Shown: positions 35,868-45,301, counted from the stretch's first letter. The stretch is 64,000 nucleotides of DNA from Mucilaginibacter sp. (GCA_030445275.1 JAUCSE010000089.1:1-64000), one strand, 5' to 3'. The notes: generated from the letters alone by a model not told the origin. Numbers and translations: made by a program.

Positions 35868-36547
35868 AAAAAATTGGATTAGTTGGTGGCATAAGTTGGA
35901 CATCAACTTTAGATTATTACCGCTATATAAACGAAGGGGTTAATAAGAAATTAGGCGGACTGAATTTTGCTGAATGTATTATTTACTCTTTAAACTTTAG
36001 CGACATACAAGCCAAAAGTTGGGTTGGTAGTTTTGAATTACTACTTAATGCTTGCGAGTGTTTAAAAAAAAGCGGAGTTGACAGCATTATTTTATGTGCT
36101 AATACTGCTCATCTGTTTGCAGACCAACTTCAAGAGACAATCCAGTTACCCATCATTCACATAGGAGTTGAAACTGCAAAAGCAGTGAATAAACAAGGAT
36201 TTAAAAAAGTAGGACTATTAGGTACAAAGTTTACAATGGAAATGGACTTTTACAGAAAAAAACTGGAAGAATATGGGCTTGAGGTTTTGACTCCCGAAAA
36301 GCAAGAAACAAGAGATTTAATTCAGTATGTTGTAAAAGAAGAACTTGGCAGAGGAGTGATAAAATCAACATCAAAAGAAAAATTCATTTCTGTTGTTAAT
36401 GATTTAATTCAACAAGGAGCAGAATGTATCATTTTAGGATGCACCGAAATCCCGTTACTAATTAGCCAAACGGACTTTATAATACCTGTTTTTGACACAA
36501 CAATTATTCATTCGCAAGCGGCTGTTGAATATGCAATTTCAATATAA
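35864..36547 (+). CDS. Aspartate/glutamate racemase family protein
   Basis: A 227-residue cofactor-independent racemase. The two catalytic cysteines are in ILCANTAH (~80) and ILGCTEIP (~190); the N-terminus KKIGLVGGISWTSTLDYYR matches the aspartate-racemase/YgeA group, and the last active-site region holds VFDTTIIH. Base composition is visibly more AT-rich than aroE before it and gldD after it, and codons such as AAA, TTA and ATT dominate, which suggests recent acquisition. Yet it overlaps aroE by 4 bases and gldD by 17, so any insertion was neat. Substrate (Asp, Glu or other) is not decided. Confidence 0.88.
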   Translation: MKKIGLVGGISWTSTLDYYRYINEGVNKKLGGLNFAECIIYSLNFSDIQAKSWVGSFELLLNACECLKKSGVDSIILCANTAHLFADQLQETIQLPIIHIGVETAKAVNKQGFKKVGLLGTKFTMEMDFYRKKLEEYGLEVLTPEKQETRDLIQYVVKEELGRGVIKSTSKEKFISVVNDLIQQGAECIILGCTEIPLLISQTDFIIPVFDTTIIHSQAAVEYAISI

Positions 36548-37121
36548 ATATGTAAGCTTATTGCTTATCGTACTGATGCTTTTTGCAGCCTGCGGTGGTA
36601 ACCATGACTATTCGCCAAAGCCGCGGGGATATTATCGTATCGCTTTCCCCAAAAAGGAATATCAAGATTATAACGCAGGTTGTCCTTATACCTTTAGCTA
36701 CCCTAAATATGCCACTATTGAACCAGATAAGGCAAAAGGAGCAAAACCATGCTGGGTAAATATGCAGTTTCCGCAGTTTCATGCAACACTGCACTTAAGC
36801 TACCAGCCTGTAACATCCAATAAAGTGTTTAACGAACTGGTGGAAGATGCCCGCACTTTTGCCTTTAAGCATACCGTAAAAGCAACCTCCATTGACGAAG
36901 GCGTAATTAGCTATTCTGATCGCAAGGTTTACGGTATTTATTATACCATTGATGGCAACGCCGCATCATCGGCACAGTTTTTCCTAACCGATAGTACCAA
37001 AAACTACATCCGCGGAGCGCTGTATTTTAACAGTGAGCCGCGCCTTGATTCGATACAACCCGTACTTAACTTTATAAAAAAGGATATGGAGGTGATGATC
37101 AAGAGTTTTAAATGGCGATGA
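36531..37121 (+). CDS. gldD: Gliding motility lipoprotein GldD
   Basis: A 196-residue lipoprotein needed for gliding and linked to type IX secretion in Bacteroidota. Signal peptide and lipobox LMLFAAC (Cys ~21) are followed by the hallmark PKPRGYYRIAFPKKEYQ, then CPYTFSYPKYA and KPCWVNMQFP. The ATG at 36531 is chosen because it begins the signal peptide; it lies within the end of the racemase gene. Other gld/por genes are not present here except porX further on. Confidence 0.93.
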   Translation: MQFQYKYVSLLLIVLMLFAACGGNHDYSPKPRGYYRIAFPKKEYQDYNAGCPYTFSYPKYATIEPDKAKGAKPCWVNMQFPQFHATLHLSYQPVTSNKVFNELVEDARTFAFKHTVKATSIDEGVISYSDRKVYGIYYTIDGNAASSAQFFLTDSTKNYIRGALYFNSEPRLDSIQPVLNFIKKDMEVMIKSFKWR

Positions 37122-37165
37122 AGAGAGCCAAGAGCTAAGAATCAGGATACAAGAATTTAAAGTTT

Positions 37166-37242
37166 GTCATCCTGAGGAACGAAGGATCTATTGACGAACT
37201 ATACATGTAGCAGAATAGATGCTTCACTCCGTTCAGCATGAC
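37166..37242. repeat. Dispersed inverted repeat, GTCATCCTGA family
   Basis: GTCATCCTGAGGAACGAAGGATCTA ... TAGATGCTTCACTCCGTTCAGCATGAC. Same plan as the elements at 43239 (opposite orientation) and 56912. Confidence 0.85.
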
Positions 37243-37321
37243 AAGGGGGATAAGAAAAAAATCCTAAAATCCGTTTAATCAAGATTCAGACAAGAGGTTA
37301 CGCGCAGAAGCCTATCCTCCA

Positions 37322-39301
37322 CTAATAACTCAGCAACTTCTCCATTGATTCCTCCAACCTTGCCTTGGCCAAAAACTGATCCTCCAGCGCTTTGTTCATG
37401 GGGATGGCGGTATCCAGACTGCCGCAGCGCATTACCGGGGCATCCAGGAATTTAAAACAATGCTCGGCTATATGGGCAGCTATCTCCGCACCAAAACCGC
37501 TGGTCAGCGTATCCTCATGTAAAACCAGGGCACGGCCGGTTTTCTTTACGCTTTTTTCTACCGCTTCCTGATCCCAAGGCAGCAGGCTACGTAGGTCAAT
37601 GATCTCAATAGATTGTTCATGATGCTTTTCGGCATATTCCAAAGCCCAATGTACACCCAGCCCAAAGGTTATGATACTTGCCTTTTCGCCTTGTTTTATC
37701 ACATTGGCTTTACCTATTTCAATCAGGCAATCATTATCGGGCACATCGCCACTAATGCTCCGGTACAGGTATTTATGTTCAAAGTAAATTACCGGGTTAG
37801 GATCGTCAATAGCGGCCAGCAACAATCCTTTGGCATCTGCCGGGAAGGCAGGGTAAACTACTTTAAGTCCGGGTGTTTTGGTGAACCACGCCTCATTACT
37901 TTGCGAGTGAAAGGGGCCTGCACCAGTACCGGCCCCGGTAGGCATACGTACCACCATATCCACAGCCTGCGCCCAGCGGTAATGGGTTTTGGCCAGGTTA
38001 TTAATAATCTGGTTAAAGCCACAAGTAACAAAATCGGCAAACTGCATCTCTACAATGGCCTTGTAACCATTTAATGCCAAACCCATACCAGCTCCAACAA
38101 TACCCGACTCACAGATAGGTGTGTTACGCACACGACCCTTGCCAAATTCTTCCACAAAACCCTGGGTTATTTTAAACGCGCCACCATACTCCGCAATATC
38201 CTGCCCCATAATTACCAGATTAGGGTGTTTGCGCATACCCTGTTTCAGTCCATCGCTTATGGCATCAATATATCGTTTGCTGGTTGCCGGCGTTGTGGAT
38301 GGTTGCGTGGCCGGGAAAGTATAGGGTTGGTACATATCCTTTACCTCGGTTGCTATATCCGGCACAATATCCGTCTCGCTGTACACCTTTTCAAATTCTG
38401 ATTCGATGAGTGTGGTCATCTCTTTTTTAATGATGGGGATCCATTCTGCCCTCAGCACACCCTCGTTAAGTAAATATTGCTCAAAATTGGTTACCGGATC
38501 TTTCCCGGCCCACCATTCTGTTAAGTTTTTTGGAACGTATTTAGTGCCCGATGCTTCTTCATGCCCCCGCATCCTGAAAGTCATGCACTCCACCAGTACC
38601 GGTCGCGGGTTTTCGCGGATGCTGTCATTGATATCTTTTATGGTATGATAAACTTCCAGTATATTATTACCATCAATGCGGCGCCCCTCTATACCGTAGC
38701 CAATGGCCTTATCAACCAATTGGTGGCAGTTATATTGCTCATTAACCGGGGTCGAAAGTCCGTAGCCATTATTCTCGATCAAAAATATAACGGGCAATTT
38801 CCATACCGAGGCAATATTCAACGCTTCGTGAAAATCGCCCTCGCTAGTAGCGCCTTCGCCGGTAAATACCAGGGTTGATTTTTTCCGTTGCGATAAAACA
38901 TCAGCCAGCGCAATGCCATCAGCAAGGGCCAATTGAGGTCCCAGGTGCGATATCATGCCGATGATCTTATATTCCTGCGTACCGAAATGAAAGGAGCGGT
39001 CGCGCCCTTTGGTAAAGCCTGATGGCTTGCCCTGCCATTGTGCCATTAATCTTGAAAGTGGAATATCTCTTGACGTAAAAACCCCCAGGTTACGATGCAT
39101 GGGCAAGATATACTCATCACTTTGCATGGCCAGTGTACTGCCAACAGCAATGGCTTCCTGCCCTATTCCCGAAAACCATTTACCAATGCGCCCTTGTCGT
39201 AAAAGGATCAGCATTTTCTCTTCAACCAGGCGTGGTAATAACAGTTTTTTGTAAAAAAGTGTTAAATTTTCGTTATCGAGGGTTTTACGGTCAAAAATCA
39301 T
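37322..39301 (-). CDS. Fused E1 alpha/beta subunits of a 2-oxoacid dehydrogenase (branched-chain type)
   Basis: A 659-residue fusion of both E1 subunits. The alpha half (~1-320) shows IGQEAIAVG, GRDRSFHFG and the thiamine-diphosphate motif FTGEGATSEGDFHEALN ... IENNGYG. The beta half (~340-659) shows MGQDIAEYGGAFKIT, ICESGIVGAGMGLALNG, MPTGAGTGAGPFHSQSNEAW and a C-terminal transketolase-C domain. The enzyme decarboxylates branched-chain or pyruvate-like 2-oxoacids and feeds the lipoyl E2. Such fusions are common in Bacteroidota. The E2 and E3 genes are not in this window. It is transcribed divergently from the DUF4198 gene. Confidence 0.93.
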   Translation of the reverse strand: MIFDRKTLDNENLTLFYKKLLLPRLVEEKMLILLRQGRIGKWFSGIGQEAIAVGSTLAMQSDEYILPMHRNLGVFTSRDIPLSRLMAQWQGKPSGFTKGRDRSFHFGTQEYKIIGMISHLGPQLALADGIALADVLSQRKKSTLVFTGEGATSEGDFHEALNIASVWKLPVIFLIENNGYGLSTPVNEQYNCHQLVDKAIGYGIEGRRIDGNNILEVYHTIKDINDSIRENPRPVLVECMTFRMRGHEEASGTKYVPKNLTEWWAGKDPVTNFEQYLLNEGVLRAEWIPIIKKEMTTLIESEFEKVYSETDIVPDIATEVKDMYQPYTFPATQPSTTPATSKRYIDAISDGLKQGMRKHPNLVIMGQDIAEYGGAFKITQGFVEEFGKGRVRNTPICESGIVGAGMGLALNGYKAIVEMQFADFVTCGFNQIINNLAKTHYRWAQAVDMVVRMPTGAGTGAGPFHSQSNEAWFTKTPGLKVVYPAFPADAKGLLLAAIDDPNPVIYFEHKYLYRSISGDVPDNDCLIEIGKANVIKQGEKASIITFGLGVHWALEYAEKHHEQSIEIIDLRSLLPWDQEAVEKSVKKTGRALVLHEDTLTSGFGAEIAAHIAEHCFKFLDAPVMRCGSLDTAIPMNKALEDQFLAKARLEESMEKLLSY

Positions 39302-39360
39302 GCAGTAAAACTACTGAAGTTTTTAAAACTTTGTATGTTTGGTGATCCTATCAAAAAACT

Positions 39361-40212
39361 ATGAAACGACTTGGCCTTTTATTTTTCGCATTACTACTGA
39401 TCATAGGCTTTGCTGCCAGTTCGCAGGATTATTTTTTGCTGCCCGAAAACTTTTATATGAAAAAGGGGCAAAAACTGAATCTACACCTTTTAAGTGGTAA
39501 CGAGTTTCAAAAAGACGCGGAATATAAATATCAAGCCGGCAAGATCACTAAGTTTATGCTGTACGATGGATCGAAAAAAATTGACCTCGGTAACGCTCCA
39601 AAAGACACCTCGGCCAATGTGCTTAACTACACATTACAAAACAGCGGAATTGCTTTGATAGAGCTGGTAAAAAGCGAAAGCGTAGAATCTGAAAGAAACA
39701 AGTTCTTAAAAAACCTGGACAACGAAGGCTTGGATAAGATTGCCGAAGACGCGAAAAACAGTAATCAGCAGTACTTTGTTGAAAAATCAAACCGCTATTT
39801 AAAAACCCTGATTGCCGTTGATAAACCTAATGGTAAGGATTTTGACAAACCACTGGGCGAGGATTACGAAATAGTGATACAACAAAACCCGTACAAATGC
39901 AGCTATGGCGATGATGTAACCGCACAGGTATTATTTAAAGGTAAAATCATAAAAGATGCCGTGGTTATAATATATGTAAAAACCATAAACGGCAACGTGT
40001 TTCCGCAAAAATTAAGCACCGATGCTAAGGGGCAGGTTTACTTTAAGCTAAGCCGCGAAGGTATATACATGATAAGCTCAGTACACGTGGAAACCTCGAC
40101 CGATAAAAATGCCGATTTTGAAAGCTGGGGAGCAACTTTCACCTTTGCCTTTAAAAATGCTGACAGCATGCCTAATACTTATAAAGAGTTTGGTTTTGGG
40201 GATAAACATTGA
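39361..40212 (+). CDS. DUF4198-family periplasmic protein
   Basis: A 283-residue exported protein with an N-terminal signal peptide (~1-21). The sequence has the two-part beta-sandwich plan of DUF4198: SQDYFLLPENFYMKKGQKLNLHLLSG, then LGEDYEIVIQQNPYKCSYGDDVTAQVLFKGK and TDAKGQVYFKLSREGIYMISSVH. Relatives lie near nickel or cobalt uptake genes or TonB receptors. Nothing of that kind is adjacent here, so the role is open. Confidence 0.8.
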   Translation: MKRLGLLFFALLLIIGFAASSQDYFLLPENFYMKKGQKLNLHLLSGNEFQKDAEYKYQAGKITKFMLYDGSKKIDLGNAPKDTSANVLNYTLQNSGIALIELVKSESVESERNKFLKNLDNEGLDKIAEDAKNSNQQYFVEKSNRYLKTLIAVDKPNGKDFDKPLGEDYEIVIQQNPYKCSYGDDVTAQVLFKGKIIKDAVVIIYVKTINGNVFPQKLSTDAKGQVYFKLSREGIYMISSVHVETSTDKNADFESWGATFTFAFKNADSMPNTYKEFGFGDKH

Positions 40213-40830
40213 TAGATTCCTGATGTGCAGATGATAAAACTGAAATCCCGTCAGTGTGAGTGTAGCATGGCAATCCCGATTTGCAAAGCGTACATGCTTA
40301 TCGCAGAGCGCTCAATTGCCGCTAAGGCTGTTACTTTTGTCTTGATACAAAGTAACCAAAAGACCAAGACAGAAAAAAGCTTCTCCCCACAAGACAAACA
40401 CCCAGGCCCGCTTTTCTGTCAGGCCCTTGCCCGCTTTTTTATTGGCAAGCTGAACCTTTCTTATTTGCCCATATTCAGTTAATTCCTTAATTCAGTAAAT
40501 TCTGATTCAGACAATTGCGGCTCGCTTCGGATGAAATCGGGCAGAACTTGGTGGGTCGTGTGTAGGAAAGGGCATTAGCAATTTTTACTGAAGCAGTGGC
40601 ATTGCGCGATCCGCCGGCTGGCGGAGGGGCAACTGTTTGCAGCCCGTGGTTCTGACTGATTTGCAGCGCAAAGGCATTGAGCGTAAAGAAGCATTTCTGC
40701 TGAAAGCCTTTTTGGTTACTTTTGTGGCGACAAAAGTAACTGGCCCTCCCGCGGCCAAGAGCAGGTCTACGGTATACTTATTCGCCCTGTATAAAGAGGA
40801 TTGCTACGCTACGCTTGCAATGGGATGATT
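40213..40830. repeat. Long intergenic repeat element (TTACTTTTGT/ACAAAAGTAA type)
   Basis: The 618-base gap contains an inverted pair: GTTACTTTTGTCTTGATACAAAGTAACC near 40330 and GGTTACTTTTGTGGCGACAAAAGTAAC near 40711, each also palindromic. Between lie stretches such as CCCGCTTTTCTGTCAGGCCCTTGCCCGC. Two open frames inside (40225-40482 and 40637-40828) have no protein-like composition and are repeat by-products. I see no transposase. Confidence 0.7.
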
Positions 40831-41337
40831 TTAAACCGCTTTACTCACCTTAAACAACGGCAAATCCTCACCATACCAAAAAGCACGGCCGTTGGGTACA
40901 AAACCGGCTTTGGATAAAACCCGTTGCGATGCAGCGTTATCAGGATGGGTAACTGCACAAATTTCCTTTAGTCCAACTTCATTCAGGCCATAAAATACCA
41001 GCGCCTGGGCAAGTTCGGTAGCAATACCCGATCCCCAGTATTTGAAATGCAGCCGGTAGCCCAGTTCAATGCTGTTGCCGTCAGATTCGTTGGGTTTTAA
41101 CATACATACCCCAATAAAATCATTATCGGCTATATTGAATATGCCCCATCTACCCAGGCCCGATTGATTTTTATATTCCTTAAGAGTATCCTTAAAAACC
41201 TGTCGGCTTTCCTGCAGGTTGCGTTTTTTTACATATTGGGTAAGTCGTTCATCTTCATCCAGGATTATGGATATGTTTTCGTCTTCTGGTGTAAATTCGC
41301 GGATTAGTAATCGGGAGGTTTGGATAATGATTTTCAT
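40831..41337 (-). CDS. GNAT-family N-acetyltransferase (RimJ/RimL-like)
   Basis: A 168-residue acetyltransferase. Motif features: SRLLIREFTPEDE at the N-terminus, WGIFNIADNDFIGVCML, IELGYRLHFKYWGSGIATELAQAL with the acetyl-CoA-binding loop, and VTHPDNAASQRVLSKAGFV. These are characteristic of the RimJ/RimL group that acetylates N-termini or small amines. Substrate not predictable. Isolated between two repeat-rich gaps. Confidence 0.88.
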   Translation of the reverse strand: MKIIIQTSRLLIREFTPEDENISIILDEDERLTQYVKKRNLQESRQVFKDTLKEYKNQSGLGRWGIFNIADNDFIGVCMLKPNESDGNSIELGYRLHFKYWGSGIATELAQALVFYGLNEVGLKEICAVTHPDNAASQRVLSKAGFVPNGRAFWYGEDLPLFKVSKAV

Positions 41338-41497
41338 AGGTTTTCAAAAATATAATATTCCGGATGTGCTTAAGTAAAAAGAGTGTCATTTAAGTAGAGC
41401 GCGAGGATGGCCACTGTTCCTTGTTCGTGTTCGGATGGCCCCACAGCACCCGAACAAAATCCGAACAAGAAACAGAACAAAAACGGAACAAGAATAT

Positions 41498-41684
41498 CTC
41501 TCCCGCGCGTCATTGCTGAGGTACGAAGACAACCGACCGAAGAGAGCTCATTAATACCTATAAAAACAAACACAACATTAATAATCTCTATGCTGTACAG
41601 AGTCGGCATCAAAGTGATGAACCTGCATAGTTGAGCTGCCTAAGTAGAGATTGCTTCGTACCTCAGCAATGACGCGCGGGAGAG
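41498..41684. repeat. Dispersed inverted repeat, GTCATTGCGA family, 31-base arms
   Basis: The arms 41498-41528 and 41654-41684 are exact reverse complements (core GCGCGTCATTGCTGAGGTAC). The interior carries AATCTCTATGCTGTACAGAGT, which matches the interior of the element at 26221. The left part of the gap (41400-41490) has further short repeats of GAACAAAA type. Confidence 0.85.
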
Positions 41685-41750
41685 GGATTGCCACGCTACG
41701 CAAATGACGCACGGAGAAGAGTACCCGCATTACAATAATTTGCTTTTTTG

Positions 41751-41758
41751 TACATTTG
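41751..41758 (+). promoter_or_regulatory. -7 box directly before hisS (predicted leaderless start)
   Basis: TACATTTG is an exact TAnnTTTG box whose last G lies five bases before the A of the hisS ATG, so the predicted transcript starts at or next to the start codon. Confidence 0.5.
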
Positions 41759-41762
41759 CCGC

Positions 41763-43136
41763 ATGGCATCCATCAAACCATCCGTACCCAAGGGAACCCG
41801 CGATTTTTCTCCAACCGAAATGGTGAAACGTAACTATATTTTTGATACTATTAAGAGCGTGTTCCGTAAATACGGCTATCAGCAGATTGAAACTCCGACC
41901 ATGGAGAATCTATCCACTTTAACCGGTAAGTATGGTGATGAAGGAGATAAGTTAATATTTAAAGTACTGAACAGTGGCGATTACCTAGCCAAAGTATCAC
42001 CAGAAAAACTCACAACTCATAACTCAAATCTGATAACTTCGGAGATCTCCGAAAAGGCTCTCCGCTACGATCTCACCGTCCCCTTTGCGCGTTACGTGGT
42101 ACAACACCAGAACGAGATCACGTTTCCGTTCAAGCGTTTTCAGGTGCAGCCCGTTTGGCGTGCCGACAGACCGCAGCGTGGCCGATACCGCGAGTTTTAC
42201 CAGTGTGATGCGGATGTAGTTGGTTCTGATTCTTTACTGAACGAGGCGGAGTTTGTCATGATTTATGATGAGGCTTTAAGCAAGCTTGGTTTAAAAGATT
42301 TCAGCATAAAAATCAATAATAGAAAAATACTATCCGGAATTGCTCAAATTATAGACAAAGCTGATAATATCATTGATTTAACTGTAGCCATTGATAAACT
42401 GGACAAGATAGGGCTTGATGGCGTGATCAAGGAGTTATTGGAACGTGGTTTTACAGAGGCAGATATCGAAAAAATAAAACCGGTTATTTTACTGGAAGGT
42501 TCTAATACCGAAAAGCTGCAAAGTCTGCGCAAAGCCCTGGCCACTTCTGAAATTGGATTGAAAGGTTGCGACGAAATTGAAACTGTATTTAACTACATCA
42601 AGGCCAGTCCACTGCAAACCGCCAAACTGGAACTGGACATTACCCTGGCCCGCGGATTAAACTATTATACAGGCGCTATATTCGAGGTTAAAACCAACGA
42701 AGCGGTGATGGGAAGCATTGGCGGCGGCGGCCGTTATGATGATCTTACCGGCATGTTTGGTTTAAAAGATTTAACAGGTGTGGGTATCTCTTTTGGTGCC
42801 GATCGTATTTATGATGTGCTGGAAGAATTGAACCTATTCCCGGCTTCGGCAAATCAAAGTACACAGGTATTGATCTGTAATTTTGATCAGGAAGGCGAAC
42901 TATATGGCCTGCCCCTGTTGCAACAATTACGTCGCCAAAACATCAATGCGGAATTATACCCTGCTGGCGCCAAGATCAAAAAACAAATGGAATACGCCAA
43001 TAATAAAAACATTCCCTACACGGTAGTTATCGGCAGCGACGAAATTCAAAGCGGCCTGCTTTCCTTTAAAAACATGACCACCGGCGAACAGGAAAAGCTT
43101 ACGGCTGATCAGATTGTGGAGCGGTTGGTTGTCTGA
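41763..43136 (+). CDS. hisS: Histidyl-tRNA synthetase
   Basis: A 457-residue class II synthetase. It opens with KPSVPKGTRDFSP. Motif 2 is FKRFQVQPVWRADRPQRGRYREFYQCD. The histidine-binding signatures are LARGLNYYTGAIFEV and GSIGGGGRYDDL, and GVGISFGADRIYD is motif 3. The C-terminal anticodon-binding domain (~360-457) is present. The ATG at 41763 is preferred to an upstream in-frame codon because the -7 promoter box lies between them. Confidence 0.96.
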   Translation: MASIKPSVPKGTRDFSPTEMVKRNYIFDTIKSVFRKYGYQQIETPTMENLSTLTGKYGDEGDKLIFKVLNSGDYLAKVSPEKLTTHNSNLITSEISEKALRYDLTVPFARYVVQHQNEITFPFKRFQVQPVWRADRPQRGRYREFYQCDADVVGSDSLLNEAEFVMIYDEALSKLGLKDFSIKINNRKILSGIAQIIDKADNIIDLTVAIDKLDKIGLDGVIKELLERGFTEADIEKIKPVILLEGSNTEKLQSLRKALATSEIGLKGCDEIETVFNYIKASPLQTAKLELDITLARGLNYYTGAIFEVKTNEAVMGSIGGGGRYDDLTGMFGLKDLTGVGISFGADRIYDVLEELNLFPASANQSTQVLICNFDQEGELYGLPLLQQLRRQNINAELYPAGAKIKKQMEYANNKNIPYTVVIGSDEIQSGLLSFKNMTTGEQEKLTADQIVERLVV

Positions 43137-43238
43137 ACCAGGATTTTTAGAGGATTTTTCACAGGTTAATTCTTATTGGCGTTCAAGAGGGCTTCGCCGT
43201 TAAAAGATTAACATGATTTTTTGTTCTTTATACTCTTG

Positions 43239-43314
43239 TCATGCTGAACGAAGTGAAGCATCTATTTTACAACAGGCAAGCTGCGTAATAGATCCTTCGT
43301 TCCTCAGGATGACA
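43239..43314. repeat. Dispersed inverted repeat, GTCATGCTGA family
   Basis: GTCATGCTGAACGAAGTGAAGCATCTA ... TAGATCCTTCGTTCCTCAGGATGAC, inverted relative to the copy at 37166. It lies between hisS and porX. Confidence 0.85.
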
Positions 43315-43331
43315 AGCTAAAACAAAACCAT

Positions 43332-43421
43332 GTCATTGCGATAGCGTGGCAATCTCATCATGCAAATCACCTTTGCAGGTCTGCTACTTATTGCTTCGTC
43401 GTTCCTCCTTACAGCAATGAC
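43332..43421. repeat. Dispersed inverted repeat, GTCATTGCGA family
   Basis: GTCATTGCGATAGCGTGGCAATC ... TTGCTTCGTCGTTCCTCCTTACAGCAATGAC; shorter and less perfect than the copies at 26221 and 41498. Confidence 0.75.
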
Positions 43422-43446
43422 ATGGTTTAGTATTGCGTAAACAAAA

Positions 43447-43482
43447 AAAACGCCAGCCTTTCCAAATAAAAGCTGGCGTTTT
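43447..43482. terminator. Bidirectional terminator between hisS and porX
   Basis: AAAACGCCAGC (43447-43457) pairs exactly with GCTGGCGTTTT (43472-43482), with A and T runs on both flanks. It lies 24 bases from the porX stop. Confidence 0.85.
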
Positions 43483-43505
43483 ATATTTCGAACCTTCTCC
43501 CGGGA

Positions 43506-45059
43506 CTATTTAGGACCGTAGGTAACTATCGGTATAATCATTTCTTCTAATGAGATACCGCCGTGCTGGAACGTTTCGTTATAAAAATTCACGAAGTGGT
43601 TGTAGTTGTTAGGGTATACAAAATAGCTGTCTTCCTTGGCAAATACAAAGCTCGAGCTTAGGTGCAACTTGGGCAGCATAGCATCATGCGGGTTGCGGAT
43701 GTGGAACACTTCCTTGGCGTTATAGTTCAGGTTTTTACCTTGTTTATAACGCAGGTTGGTGTTGGTATTCCGGTCGCCTACAATTTTGCTTGGATTTTTA
43801 ACGCGGATGGTACCATGATCGGTAGTGATCACTACACGTACTTGTTTCGAGGCCAGGAATTTCAACAGGTCAAACAGCGGCGAATGTTCAAACCACGACA
43901 GCGTTAGCGAGCGGTATGCCGCATCGTCGCTGGCCAACTCGCGGATCATCTGCATGTCCGTACGGGCATGCGATAGCATATCAACAAAGTTATATACCAC
44001 CACGTTCAGCTCGTTGTTCATCAAATTACTTACCGACTCGTTCAGCGCTTTACCCTCGTCAATATTCAATATTTTATGGTACGAGTATTTGCATTCCTTA
44101 CGTAGCACCCGTTTTAAATGATCAGCAATAAATTCAGATTCGTATAGGTTTTTACCGCCTTCGTCCTCATCATTTTGCCACATAGTAGGGTAGCGTTTTT
44201 CCATATCCAACGGCATCAGGCCCGAGAATATGGAGTTACGGGCATATTGGGTAGCGGTAGGCAGAATACTGTAGTAGGTATCCTCTTCTTCCAGTCTGAA
44301 ATATTCAGATATAATAGGGTTTATGATCTTAAACTGGTCATACCGCAGGTTATCTATCAATATAAAAAACAGCGGACCTTTGCCATCAAGCTTAGGGAAT
44401 ACTTTCTTTTTAAACAGTTGCGGCGAGCTGGTTGGCGCAAACTCCGGATTTTTGATCCAGTTTAAATAATTGCGTTCAATAAACTTACAGAACTGCACAT
44501 TGGCTTCGGCTTTTTGCAGGGTAAGTATCTCGTGCATGCCGGCATCTTCCAGTTGTTCCAGTTCCAGTTCCCAGTATATGAGTTTTTTATATACATCAAC
44601 CCATTCCTGGTGACTCAGGTTATCATTCAACGTCATGCCCAGCGTACGGAAATCCATCTGGTAGGCCATGGTTGTTTTTTCGGTAACCAGGCGTTTGTTT
44701 TCCGTTAGCTTTTTAATGGTAAGCAATATTTGCTTGGGATGCACCGGCTTGATCAGGTAATCATCAATCTTGGAGCCGATGGCATCTTCCATTAGGTATT
44801 CTTCCTCGTTCTTGGTGATCAGCACAATAGGAACATCATTATTAATATTCTTGATCTGTTGCAGGGTTTCCAGTCCGGTTAATCCCGGCATGTTCTCGTC
44901 CAGAAAAACCAGGTCGAAATAATGTTGTTTAAACGTATCAACGGCATCATTACCATTGGTTACAGTAGTTACTTTGTATCCTTTTTCGTTTAAGAAAAGT
45001 ATATGTGGCTTTAAAAGGTCAATTTCGTCATCGGCCCATAAAATGGTGGTGTCTTGCAT
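43506..45059 (-). CDS. porX: PorX: response regulator with PglZ/alkaline-phosphatase-like domain
   Basis: A 517-residue regulator. The receiver domain (~1-125) has acidic residues in LWADDEIDLL, phosphoacceptor D54 in VFLDENMPGL and Lys in LIKPVHPKQ. The C-terminal ~300 residues form a PglZ-type phosphodiesterase fold with DNLRYDQ, MLSHARTD and TTDHGTIRVKNP. PorX with sensor PorY controls type IX secretion genes, and its output domain hydrolyses oligoribonucleotide-type substrates in studied members. The partner PorY is not in the window. The gene is flanked by repeats and stands alone. Confidence 0.93.
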   Translation of the reverse strand: MQDTTILWADDEIDLLKPHILFLNEKGYKVTTVTNGNDAVDTFKQHYFDLVFLDENMPGLTGLETLQQIKNINNDVPIVLITKNEEEYLMEDAIGSKIDDYLIKPVHPKQILLTIKKLTENKRLVTEKTTMAYQMDFRTLGMTLNDNLSHQEWVDVYKKLIYWELELEQLEDAGMHEILTLQKAEANVQFCKFIERNYLNWIKNPEFAPTSSPQLFKKKVFPKLDGKGPLFFILIDNLRYDQFKIINPIISEYFRLEEEDTYYSILPTATQYARNSIFSGLMPLDMEKRYPTMWQNDEDEGGKNLYESEFIADHLKRVLRKECKYSYHKILNIDEGKALNESVSNLMNNELNVVVYNFVDMLSHARTDMQMIRELASDDAAYRSLTLSWFEHSPLFDLLKFLASKQVRVVITTDHGTIRVKNPSKIVGDRNTNTNLRYKQGKNLNYNAKEVFHIRNPHDAMLPKLHLSSSFVFAKEDSYFVYPNNYNHFVNFYNETFQHGGISLEEMIIPIVTYGPK

Positions 45060-45087
45060 AATATATGTAGATTAAAAAAAGTAGTAT

Positions 45088-45186
45088 TCTGAATCAGAAT
45101 TTACAGGATTTAAGAATTTTCTGAATCAAGTTAATTATACTTTTATTCTGTTAGTTCCTTAATTCAGAAAATTCTGATCCTGACCA
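45088..45186. repeat. Direct and inverted repeats of CTGAATCAGAATTT type
   Basis: CTGAATCAGAATTTACAGGATTTAAGAATTTTCTGAATC is followed by AATTCAGAAAATTCTGATCCTGACC in inverted orientation. Similar words appear at 40492 and 43137. The element sits upstream of both divergent genes (porX and the HD gene). Confidence 0.7.
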
Positions 45187-45263
45187 TTAAACCTCAAACC
45201 AAGGCTTTTGTTGTCGATAAGTAAAGGTATTAACAAAAATTAACAAACATCATGCGCTTATTT

Positions 45264-45271
45264 TACCTTTG
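45264..45271 (+). promoter_or_regulatory. -7 box before the HD hydrolase gene
   Basis: TACCTTTG, exact TAnnTTTG match, 30 bases before the predicted TTG start at 45302. No convincing -33 element. Confidence 0.5.
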
Positions 45272-45301
45272 TTTTACATTTTTGCATCGTAAACATCCAC
45301 A

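Noticed and set aside
40225..40828. Two plus-strand reading frames inside the long repeat element
   Set aside because: Their translations are built from the repeat arms, lack domains and are not preceded by a promoter.
43506..45059. PglZ gene as a phage-defence (BREX) component
   Set aside because: The PglZ fold is fused to a receiver domain in the PorX arrangement and no BREX genes are nearby.
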